Below are positions 34,357 through 43,376 of a stretch of 64,000 nucleotides of DNA, piece by piece (position 1 is the first letter of the stretch; every line of letters starts with the position of its first letter). A model generated the notes under the pieces. That model worked only from the letters and a program-made list of their open reading frames with translations. It was not told the DNA's origin and made no database searches. Made by a program: the position numbers and the translations under genes. Origin of the DNA: Rhynchonema sp. JSB1_4 (Eukaryota; Nematoda; Chromadorea; Monhysterida; Xyalidae); contig JASAMV010007821.1 in assembly GCA_030248065.1 (NCBI GenBank), forward strand, positions 1 through 64,000, read 5' to 3'.

Positions 34357-35161
34357 TTGCGGTGTTTCACTTTTTGTGCTTCTTTTGTGATGCGAACAAT
34401 TGATCGGATCAACCTCTTTTGTGTCTCGGAAGTAAAGCTGTCTGTGGACTGGAAGTCTGCTTTGAGTGCAAATGAAGTGCAACTTTGAGCCGCAACCAGA
34501 CCGCGTTCCCGTGGCTCAGTTGGTGGAGCAACTGGCTGTCCAGGCCTGGTGGCTGGGAGGTTGAAGGTTCGAGTCCTTCCGAGAGCATGCGTTTGGTGTG
34601 GCGGTTCAGGATTCATACGTCTATCTTTGAAAAACACCACAAACGACCTCAAGCCGCTTTTTATCATGCACAATGCCTTCTGCCATCACTGTGACAACTG
34701 AATTGGACCATACAACAAACATGAAACTGAACCCAACTGTTGGTCTCACATATAAAAATGCAAAGAAAGAGAAACGTTGTTGATAAAATCGATATGTTTC
34801 GTCAAGGCCAACAGCAGAGCCAGAAAGCAAAGCACAAAGCAGGCAGTTCAAATCCCACCACACAGCATAAAAGGGCAGAAAAGCAGCTCAACGTCAGCAC
34901 CAAGCACACACGGCAGCAGCGCACACCCAAGCCAAGACCAAGAAAATGTTTCATCTCGCGGTTTGTGTTGCCTCGCTGTGCTGTGCTTTGCTGGCGTTGA
35001 CGCACAGTAGGTACAGCGCGTTTTTTCTCGTTCAACTGAGCAGTGCTGCATATTTTTTCGCTCGCACGAACCGACACGACATATCAATGTCTTTTTCTTC
35101 AAAAATCTAAATTGTCACCAAAATGGCTTGGTACCTCTTCAGATAAAAAATAAAACGAAAA
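34357..35161. other. Spacer between globin and RRM-RGG genes
   Basis: Holds a tRNA-like sequence (34505-34591) and a short frame at 34946 reading MFHLAVCVASLCCALLALTH, which looks like a signal peptide but has no confirmed second exon. The rest should include the RRM gene promoter. Confidence 0.35.
34505..34591 (+). tRNA. tRNA-like sequence (pseudo-tRNA or SINE head)
   Basis: The A box TGGCTCAGTTGGTGG and B box GGTTCGAGTCC are near consensus. The T-arm AAGG-TTCGAGT-CCTT and D-arm GCTC/GAGC are intact. The acceptor GTTCCCG pairs with CGAGAGC at 6 of 7 positions, one of them a wobble. The anticodon arm has a mismatch and lacks T33, and there is a long variable arm as in Ser/Leu tRNAs. It is more likely a pseudogene or SINE head than a working tRNA. 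Confidence 0.45.
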
Positions 35162-38100
35162 ATGGTGAAAATTTTCATCGGCAATTTGTCGGGCGAAGCT
35201 CGCGACGACGACCTGCGCGATCTGTTCGGCAAATATGGCATTGTCGGTGAAGCGACGGTTATCTCTGGCAAAGGATTTGGATTTGTTGTTGGTTTATCAG
35301 CGACTATTCCTCACACATTGGCTTTATTATATTCCTCACTATCAATAACATTGCAGCACATGGACGCCAAGCACGAGGCCGAGGAAGCAATTGACGCCCT
35401 GAACGGATACGATCTGCTGGGACGGGCGATAAATGTTGAGGTTCGTTCGTCAAGCAGATCAGTATAAAACCTAATACACAGTGATATCATCGAGGCACAA
35501 TCGTTACACACCAACGTAACAGACCGAAGATCAAAGTTTGTTTAACGTTCGAAAAAAAATTGGTTTTACTTTCACATTCAGGTGTCATCTGGCCGACGCC
35601 CTGAGCGTGGTGGTCGCGGTGGCGGCGGCGGTCGCGGAGGTGGCGGTTATGGAGGCGGACGCGGTGGTGGAGGTGGATACAGAGATGGTTCGGTGTTTGT
35701 TTGTTATTCTGTGCTTCTGGACATAAATCTGTAACGACGACGGTTGTTTTTCATCCTTTTTAATCTCTGAACAAGCATGGAGTTCAACATCTTCAGATTA
35801 CCGCGGTGGTGGCGGTCGTGGCCGAGGCGGAGGCGGTGGATATCGCGATAGCGGTGGTTACGGTGGTGGTGGCGGCGGATATGGGTCAGTTTTTGAAGGG
35901 AGTTTTTGCTTGCGATCGTGTTAGCACACAATAGTGTCCGACACCCATGTTGCTCGGCATGACATCAAAAGTAACAGGTCGTAACCTCAATGGAGGTAAA
36001 CCGGCGTCTTCATTTCATCAAACTTTCACAGGCTGGTGGTGCATTTAGACAATGCCCTCTAGCGCGCAAAATCACTAAAATCCAAAATGTTGGATTGCGT
36101 CTTATTCCCTGACGAAGATGGCAAGAGTGCACGTACATACCTACAAATCTCCGAGTAAGTAGCATTCGCAGTCGCAAGTTTTTTTCGGGTCAACCGCGAT
36201 GACCGTACAGTCACCGCATTCGCACAGGACTACACGCAAAGTATTGCAACTAGTTCACCACGATCAACTGCAGTTGCCCCGATTGTACGCACCGACTTTG
36301 CGTGTAGTCCGGTGCGACCGCGGTGACTGCGCAGTCACCGCGGTTGACGCCAAAAATCCTGCGACTGCAAATGCTACACTTACTCGGATATTTGTACCTG
36401 TAAGCAGCTTTGTTGGCTTTATACCCAGTATTCACCTGCGTCCTGCATGCGTCAAAGCCAATTCGTTTATCCTGAACAGATTTAAGCTTTGTTATCATGC
36501 CCATCAGCGAACACCATTCTATGTAGGTATTTCTCTTCACCTTGAGAACATGCGAATTCTTTTGCAGCGGTCGCGGCGGCGGTCGTGGCGGCGGCGGAGG
36601 CTACCGAGGTTTGTTGTTGCTGCTGCTGTCTTGTGCTGTTGAATTCTCCTAACCAATATTTTGGCGTGTGCGCGTGCCTTCCTGGTCATATTGTGGTGTT
36701 GTCATCGGCGAAAATTGCATGGTTTTCTCTCTTTCTGTAAGTCCAAGTCGCGAATTTAGGTGGCGATTCGTGGCGCGACGACGATCGGGGTTACGGTGGC
36801 GACCGCGGTTATGGCGGAGGTGGCGGCGGTCACGGAGGCGGTGGAGGTAAAATGCGTCGTTGTGTCTGTCTATTCTGTATAGCAAGCTTGCTGTTTGTAA
36901 TTGAATAATCAATCATATTCCTAACCACGTTTTCAATGAAAGGAAGTGGAACATCACCGGTGCTGCTCTTTCAGGTGGCCGCGACTACGACAGCCGCAGC
37001 GGTGGTGGACGCGACCGCGACCGCGGTGACAGTTACGGCAGTGGATCGAGTTCGAATGGGTTTGGCGGCTACCGCGGCAATGTGGGCGGTGGAGGCGGAC
37101 GGGAGCGCGGCTCACCGACGTCAGTTTTGTCGGAGATTTTTATACAGTTTCGCTTTGGTATTGGTCGCACAATGATCATGCAAGAATTCATCAAATCAAT
37201 CCTGATTTTCACGCTCAGTCACTCTTAACCACTGTGCTATTTGTGACAATCACAAAACATTTTCATCGGAAAATAATCTAGCAAAGCACCCACGTTGCCG
37301 CGGGTCTGAAACATTCTACTGACTGCATTCTTTGTGTGTGATCGCGCAACGCAACGTCATTGCCCCGTCACTTTCCTAGCTTCCCGATTCAGGAAAATTT
37401 TTTAACCAATTCTTATAAAGTCATTGTGCTATTGGTGGCACAATGACCACATGAGAATCCATCCAAAACCACCTTGATCTTCAGGATTCCAGAGTTGAGC
37501 CACGCTTAACCACTGGGCTATTTGTATTTCTTACAAAACATTTTCATCTCAATAAACCAGCCAGTCAACCACGTTTTTAATCTCTGAAACATTTCGCTTA
37601 CTGCATAAAGGCAAACTACGCCAACACGAGCCCGATTTCGCAGGTGGTGTAGTTACAAAACGCAAACAAAAAGAAATCCTCATGCACCACGTTGTATATT
37701 CTACAACGTGGAATATTTCCCAAATCAGCAGCCACGTCAGAATGTTTCACTATTCTGCCAGCTCCGAAATCGGGCTCGTGTTGGCGTAGTTTGCCTATAC
37801 TTTATATGTGCTTACACGTTGCCGCGCATTGTCAGTTTGAATTTTCTGGCTTGTCAATTCAGGAAAAATTTTGGATGGATTCTCATATAGTCATTGTGCG
37901 ACCAATACCAATATTGGTCACACAATGACTGACGATATAAGAATTCATCAAACGAATCCTGCTTTTCACGTTCGGTCACTCTTAACCACTGTGCTATTTG
38001 TGATTCTCACAAAACATTTCCACCTGAAAGTAATCCAGCAGAGCATCCACGTTGCCGCGGGTCAAAATTTCAATCCGTATTGTCGAATAATTTCTAAACA

Positions 38101-38737
38101 AGCAGGTTTAATTATCAGTCGTAATGAGCACCAAACTTATTACCGTTACCTATGTATAATTTTACCATTTTTTTCAGCTACGAACGCTACGAGCAACGGT
38201 TAGTTGATAGGTGATCCCGATCACCTGGATGACAGTACGACACACAAACCGGACGGTTCGGTGCGCAACATTGGATGAGCTAAACTACTGACGTCCGCCA
38301 CATGTCTCCCTCCGGGTCTTTCGTCATCACATCAAGTGTCCCTGATTTATCAGGGGCTGCGTAAAGTTCGCCTAGAGTCCGATCATAAGCGTAATGGTAT
38401 CGCGGGAAAGTTATCGTTTCGCGTGTGCTCGGGTGCGCCGAAAACTGGAATTCGTCATCAGATCGTCCCAAAGCCGCGTAATCAGTGCGTAAAATTCCGT
38501 AAAACCAATCAAACCCCAGCTGTTCCGTTTGGGTAAGTTGATGTCCGGTGAGTTCGAAAAAAAACCGCCCGATACCGAGTCCATACTATCACCAAACCGG
38601 TATGAGAATGGCCCCAAAACGGTCATGTCACCCAAATCCACTTTTTCCATCCCAATCTCAGCGGTGCTCCCGGCGGTTCGTACAACCGGGATCGGTCTCC
38701 GAGCGGCGGCGGAGGCGGCAGCTATCGGCCCTATTGA
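35162..38737 (+). CDS. RRM plus RGG/glycine-rich RNA-binding protein
   Basis: Nine exons join in phase: 35162-35287, 35357-35440, 35582-35687, 35797-35884, 36568-36608, 36760-36846, 36975-37119, 38178-38198 and 38662-38737, giving 257 residues. A single RRM covers residues 1-70 with RNP2 IFIGNL and RNP1 KGFGFVHM (split by intron 1). The rest is RGG/GGY-rich (GGRGGGG, GYGGDRGYGG, SRSGGGRDRDRGD) and ends GGGGGSYRPY. The short RRM with no residues before MVKIFIGNL resembles the RBM4/lark and hnRNP-like group. Such proteins bind RNA in splicing or translation, and the RGG tail is a target for arginine methylation and phase separation. Reading through the donor at 38199 instead ends the protein at LVDR (TGA 38212-38214), a possible isoform. 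Introns 4 and 7 are loaded with MITEs. Confidence 0.85.
36131..36405. mobile_element. Snapback MITE in RRM-RGG intron 4
   Basis: Arms of roughly 110 bases. Left has ATCTCCGAGTAAGTAGCATT, GGTCAACCGCG, CAGTCACCGC and GGACTACACGCAAAG; the right arm is the complement with scattered differences. The outermost bases are TACAAAT-like. Superfamily unknown. Confidence 0.75.
37161..37429. mobile_element. Tc1/mariner-like MITE, family TTGGTCGCACAATGA, 3'-clipped
   Basis: Begins TTGGTCGCACAATGATCATG after TA. The interior is that of copy 1 at 23013. The right end stops at TCATTGTGC, lacking the last bases, then a TA and the next copy follow directly. It lies in RRM-RGG intron 7. Confidence 0.8.
37432..37905. 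mobile_element. Tc1/mariner-like MITE, variant subfamily, interrupted
   Basis: TTGGTGGCACAATGACC to GTCATTGTGCGACCAA, with TA at each side. The interior matches the copy at 23579-23862 but is split by a 188-bp palindromic element (37609-37796). Confidence 0.8.
37609..37796. mobile_element. AGGCAAACTACGCC MITE nested in a mariner-like copy
   Basis: Inverted ends AGGCAAACTACGCCAACACG and its complement, continuing through AGCCCGATTTCG. It interrupts the 37432-37905 element. A solo arm occurs at 32650-32692. Confidence 0.75.
37914..38065. mobile_element. Tc1/mariner-like MITE, truncated copy
   Basis: After a TA, TTGGTCACACAATGACTGAC and the copy-1 interior follow up to CACGTTGCCGCGGGTC, where similarity stops. 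The right half is missing. Confidence 0.7.
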
Positions 38738-40228
38738 CTGATCGATGGATCCGAAGCTCAGAACATTCGATAATTTGCATACAATGCGTGGTGAACTGAA
38801 CGTAGTCTCCCTGTTTTGAACAAGCTTTTTGACAACTAAAACAATCTCTTTCGCCGTGTTTTTTTCGTTTCGAGCCATCGTGAGTCCGTAACTTTCGTTT
38901 ATACCAAAACAATGTTTCAGCAATTTTTGTACCGCCTCGCCGATTTAGCCCCGTTATGCTGCGTTACCGTTACTCCACCGTGTACACTTAATGGTGTGTG
39001 TATAGTCATACCGCTCATGTTTAGTCCGATGTGTACGATACTGGACCTGAGCTCTGGAGTGGGGTCTGACCTGATAAGTGGCTCGAAAATTGAACGTCGA
39101 CCGCCAGAAAACGTCCCAACTTATTTTGCTGAGCTGCAAAAAATCGACGACACAATAACATTCCGAAACTTCCCTCCTGGCTGCTATAACCGTCCGGAAT
39201 CCCTTACCGCATCGCGAATACAGGCACAGTTCGTATCGTAGCCGTTCGTTACACATAATCCGTGCTCTGTATCATGATTATCTATTGTGCGCGTTATGCC
39301 TAAAATAACGGCGGCTGAAATCGTGTGCGTTTGTAAAAACTTTGATGGGAACTTTCGTTGCGAGACCGTTGGTCCGTGTATAATCGTTGTTCGTTGGCCG
39401 TGTACGTACGTACGTATTTACCGTGGTTTGTCATTGCGCTAAAACTTCAATGTCCGACATGTGGAACATTTCCGTCAATATTTCCGTACCGTATGCACCT
39501 GAGGGTGTATCATTATGATGGCATAAAACATCGCAACTTTCCATGAATTGCTGGTCATTATTTGCTGCAGAACTGAGAATGCTGAGATGCAGCATGAACC
39601 ATAAATCGCACTGCATGCCTAAATTATTCCTTTCCCGGATTTCCAAAGCATTGCAGTGTTTGCATGCCACAGTTACTGCACAAAGAGAACAACAAGAATG
39701 TCTAAACAAAATGGGCGACCTGACACGGAAATGTGGCCTGATCTGTCAAGGCTGGATGGACTCTGTCGCGCTTTGGCGCCAGTTCTGCGCTGTTGGTAAG
39801 CAGCACAGCTCATTTTGGGTTGTTTGGAGCATCGAACCGATAATCGGGCCGTTACGTCAACGTTATGCGGTGTTATTCTGGCTGCTAGAATCAGCCTAAT
39901 TTTGTAGCCATATCTTGGGACAAAGGCAATCCCTGACTAAGATTATTGGCTGCATACGATTCTAACGCAAATGTTACATACCTTGTGGTTACAGTGTCGT
40001 GTGTTTCAATTAGCGCAACAGAGGTCTATTTCAATGCTCATTTTTGGGACGATTATGATAAACTTGTGTGCACCTTTATCTCACAGTTTATTTTGTCTAA
40101 ATCTGGCCCGTGTACGCATCAGTTGCAAGCAGCACTACCCATGTGTGTGTCTTCCCTTCCCAGCTTCAAGTTGGGTCGAAGGTTCCTGAATAAAAGGCTT
40201 CATGTCCAGTATACATACGTATAAGGAT

Positions 40229-40699
40229 CAGGGCTGGGCAAAAAACGTTTTTTTTTCAAAAAATCGTTTTTTTAAGTTTTTCTAACGCCCAGATGACCAA
40301 AATATGCCACAAAAAATGGAAAACGCTCATGTTGTGAAGAAAACGTGGCTAAATGAAGTAATTCTATGTGTTTTGAGGCAAAATAAACGGGTTTCAACCC
40401 TTTTCTAGCGAGTTGTTAAGATCCCATATCAGACCCGCATCATGGGACCAACTTTGGCCGGGGTCATCACTGAAAGTCAAACTCCGTATATCGACGTATC
40501 TCGACAAAGTAAAAATTGGTCGAAAATTTTTCGAAAAAAATGGGACAAAAAATTGATATTCCTTGAAAATCAGTTTACTATCCCTGAAAAATCAAGAAAA
40601 TTCAGGATTTAAAAAAACGAAAAACGACCCAGACGTTTTTTAAAAGAAAAACGTTGTTTTTTCTAAGAAAAAACGCCGTCGTTTTTTTGCCTAACCCTG
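40229..40699. mobile_element. hAT-like MITE with exact 8-bp duplication
   Basis: CAGGGCTGGGCAAAAAACG at the left and TTTTTGCCTAACCCTG at the right are flanked by ATAAGGAT on both sides (40221-40228 and 40700-40707). The interior shares long blocks (GACCCGCATCATGGGACCA, GAAAGTCAAACTCCGTATAT) with 44843-45290. Confidence 0.88.
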
Positions 40700-40735
40700 A
40701 TAAGGATATGCAATGGTGCAAGGCATACAAAACTA

Positions 40736-41340
40736 CCGGAGTTTTCCACTTAAAGCCCCCCCGAATAGAGCCCTCGGGGGCTCTAAGTGGAAAATTTTCC
40801 ACTTAAAGCCCCCGGGGGTTCTAACTGGATTTATTTTTTTACGGACCATTGATTTTACATCGAACAGTAAACTTGCCAAAATAGTTCAAACTGGTGTAAA
40901 GGCCTAACTATACTTCGTTCTCTCAGAGAACAAAGAACAAATTCTCGCGCGCTGATTGATCCACGTAAGTTCAACAGCCAATCAGCGCGCGAGAATTTGT
41001 TCTTTGTTCTCTGAGAGAACGAAGTATAGTTAGGCCTTAAGAATGACCAAAATACCGCACTTTTCTGTTGTTTTACCAACGTTTTGCCACGTTTAGATGA
41101 AGATCCTCACAATCAGGTTGAAATATGGTATCAGAATGTCAAAATGCTGGCCTAAAGTGTCCCTACTGACAACGATGAAAACACCCAGTTTTCCGCTTAA
41201 AGCCCCCGAGGGCTGTAAGTGGAAACGTTTCCACTTAAAGCCCCCGGGGGCTCTAATTGGATTTTTTCTTTCTGGTCGGAGGGTCCATTTTCCACCAATT
41301 TCCGCATAGAGCCCCCGGGGCTTTAAGTGGAAAACTCCGG
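40736..41340. mobile_element. CCGGAG-family element, TA duplication
   Basis: CCGGAGTTTTCCACTTAAAG and its exact complement at the ends, TA on both sides. Inside are several AAGCCCCCGGGGGCTCTAAG palindromes and a nested hairpin MITE (40900-41037). A smaller relative is at 50799-51180. Confidence 0.82.
40900..41037. mobile_element. Perfect hairpin MITE, TAA duplication
   Basis: Two 59-base arms (40900-40958 and 40979-41037) are exact complements with no mismatch and a 20-base loop, starting AGGCCTAACTATACTTCG. TAA lies on each side (40897-40899 and 41038-41040), fitting a Harbinger/Tourist-type element. It interrupts the CCGGAG element. Confidence 0.88.
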
Positions 41341-41424
41341 TAACAAAATACGACGGCTGACTTCCCGATGCGTGCACATCAGATTCAGTTTGGTTAAGAA
41401 TTGTGAGGGTCGGTGTAATGTGAG

Positions 41425-42169
41425 CAGGGTTGGATTAAAAAAATTTTTTATTATCAAACTTTTTTTTAAAAAACTTTTTAAATTTTTTTCTAGAGATCAC
41501 TTTTTTTATTCCAGACGCCCAAAAAATTGGTTTCTTGAAAAATGAAATTTCTGAAATCATGTTAGTTAGGTATGTTTTGAGGGACACTATAGAGAACCTT
41601 TTCACTGACTTGCATGTTTACGTAATCACGTGCGATCTAATCCCCTTGGTCATAACTTTGAGAAATTCGAAGGTAACTGTGGCCTGTAGGTATACATACT
41701 GTATATGACAAAGGGAAGACCAACCTTCTGTTTGTGAATTTGGGGATAGATTAGAAGAGTGATAAAGACTCACACCATACTCACTTTGTGTCACAAGAGC
41801 AACAAATAGCTAATCCGCACAACTGCAAACAGGCGAGCAACGTGGAGTCTGTCGATAGCTTACGACACGCTCAATAACTATACATTATACGGTATGGGGT
41901 GTCCTATATTATACATGCAGCTGTTGTTGGGATGTCTGAGAACTGTATGAGTCCATCACAGCACCGCCGCAAGCAATTTTTTGAGGATCATGGGCAATAA
42001 AACACATGAAAATATGCCTTTTTACCTTAAAAAAGTCAGAAAATAACGAAAAAAAAGTGAAAAAAATAATAAAAAAGTGGACTTACTTTTTAAAAATTAA
42101 AAATAAAAAAGTGGCCAACTGTAAAAAAAATTTTTACAAATTTTTTTTCTTTTTTTAAATCCAACCCTC
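41425..42169. mobile_element. hAT-like MITE with exact 8-bp duplication, A/T-rich
   Basis: CAGGGTTGGATTAAAAAAA at the left and TTTTTTTAAATCCAACCCT at the right are flanked by AATGTGAG on both sides (41417-41424 and 42170-42177). No ORF. The most terminal base differs between ends. Confidence 0.85.
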
Positions 42170-42640
42170 AATGTGAGTTCATATTTGGATGAAAACAAAC
42201 ATAATGCAAGAATTTCACAACCCAAAGTTTCCCGCTCATAAATGTACCGGCAAAATGGAAAAGACATTGTCTTGTAGTCAGTTTCAGTCAGAAGTTACGT
42301 TATTATAAGACACTGTTCACATCACAGGCGCAGACATCGTTTTGTATCACAGATCACAAGTGTATAGTCACGTCACACGCAAATAAAACAACTGATAATA
42401 CCTGCAAAAATCGTGTTTTCATTATGAAATAAAATGTTGCCCCAAAAATCTCAAAAAGGTCGATGGCACGATCGCGAGTCCGATTGCTAAGCTTGATCGT
42501 TCTGTTTTAAACAGCAGCCTTGACCAGCGAAAAAGATGCTGTTTGCCATGCAACAAATGAAAAGCTGGTCGAAGTATATCAGCAGATCACTTTCCGCATG
42601 ACAAGGTCATAAAAGGCTCGATTACAAGCTAAATTATCAG

Positions 42641-42730
42641 ATAGGCCAACGACAACAAAAGCCTATGTCAACATAGGCCATTGACAACAATAGCCTATGT
42701 GCACATAGGCCATTGACAGCAATGGCCTAT
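42641..42730. repeat. Three tandem 26-nt hairpins with exact 32-nt period
   Basis: Units start at 42641, 42673 and 42705. Each reads ATAGGCC.....ACA[AG].....GCCTAT. The third has a perfect 11-bp stem (ATAGGCCATTG/CAATGGCCTAT) and a 4-base loop, the second has one mismatch, the first more. The array lies 365-455 bases downstream of the polycystin stop codon on its coding strand, possibly within its 3' UTR. Confidence 0.75.
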
Positions 42731-43094
42731 CTGTGGCAGCAGATTTGAAAAGGCCGTCATTTAGGAAAATAGAGTTGTGAGGGGTCTAACTTCTTGCGTA
42801 GTCAAGGAGAAACAGCAGCCGGGCTACCAAGAAAAAATTGGGCAATAAAGTCAGCTGATAGCATTTTTTGTCATGCATCAAAGTTTAAAACGCCGTTTTC
42901 TCAAAGTTCACTTTTTTGCAGATAGGTCATTTGCGCGCGACGGCGGCGACATACTGTTACCAGGAAAGCGAAAATAGAGATTCGCGATCAAGCTGATAAT
43001 CGGACCTCCCACGATCCATCGTTTGTCACTGATTCGTAGCATACGAGTATTTTGTTTTGCATAAAGGAACAAATGGAATTTATCATTGGAACTT

Positions 43095-43376
43095 TTAAAA
43101 TTTCGGACTGCTCGGCGACCGCGCGCTCATGCGTTGCGACTCTTCTTTCAGCTGCGCCAACAGTACCCGGTCCTGCTCCCTCTGTTTGGCGTAGTTGAGT
43201 TTCGCTTGTCGATTCAACGCTTTCAGATCTAACGACCCATCCATGATCCGATTCACTCGACGAATGAATTGATCGAACCGATTCGCAAATCCGATCGCAT
43301 TTGAAACATCAACGTGTCGGTCGGGGAAACTGCGCGTCTTCGTGTTGACTTGCTTCTGGCCCAACACAAGACGCAT
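43095..43376 (-). other. Polycystin C-terminal cytoplasmic exon
   Basis: The last coding exon (94 codons with the stop), acceptor cag at 43377-43379, phase 0 with the channel exon upstream. It is highly charged and probably helical (RQAKLNYAKQREQDRVLLAQ), suggesting a coiled coil like the one that joins polycystin-1 and -2, then Ser/Pro-rich at the end (ARSPSSPKF). Confidence 0.7.

Larger units (their letters stand above)
38738..43094. other. Transposon-rich spacer between RRM-RGG and polycystin genes
   Basis: Holds two hAT-like elements with exact 8-bp duplications, the CCGGAG element with a nested perfect hairpin, and a tandem hairpin array. Frames at 38905-39250 and 39358-39899 (one with a C2H2-like CPTCGTFPSIFPYRMHLRVY stretch) lack splice support and are not called. 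AATAAA at 41997 and 42384 is on the + strand. The 3' UTR of the polycystin gene lies just below 43095. Confidence 0.4.

Noticed and set aside
38411..38923. 170-codon minus-strand frame opposite the RRM-RGG 3' exons
   Set aside because: Overlaps the last, well-supported exon of the RRM-RGG gene on the other strand and matches no family I know; another minus frame in the same stretch is equally open.
39358..39546. Possible C2H2 zinc finger (CPTCG..MHLRVYH)
   Set aside because: Single isolated match in a short frame without exon signals; likely chance.
42641..42730. CRISPR array
   Set aside because: Only three units, self-complementary throughout, 6-base gaps and a eukaryotic context; there are no spacers.
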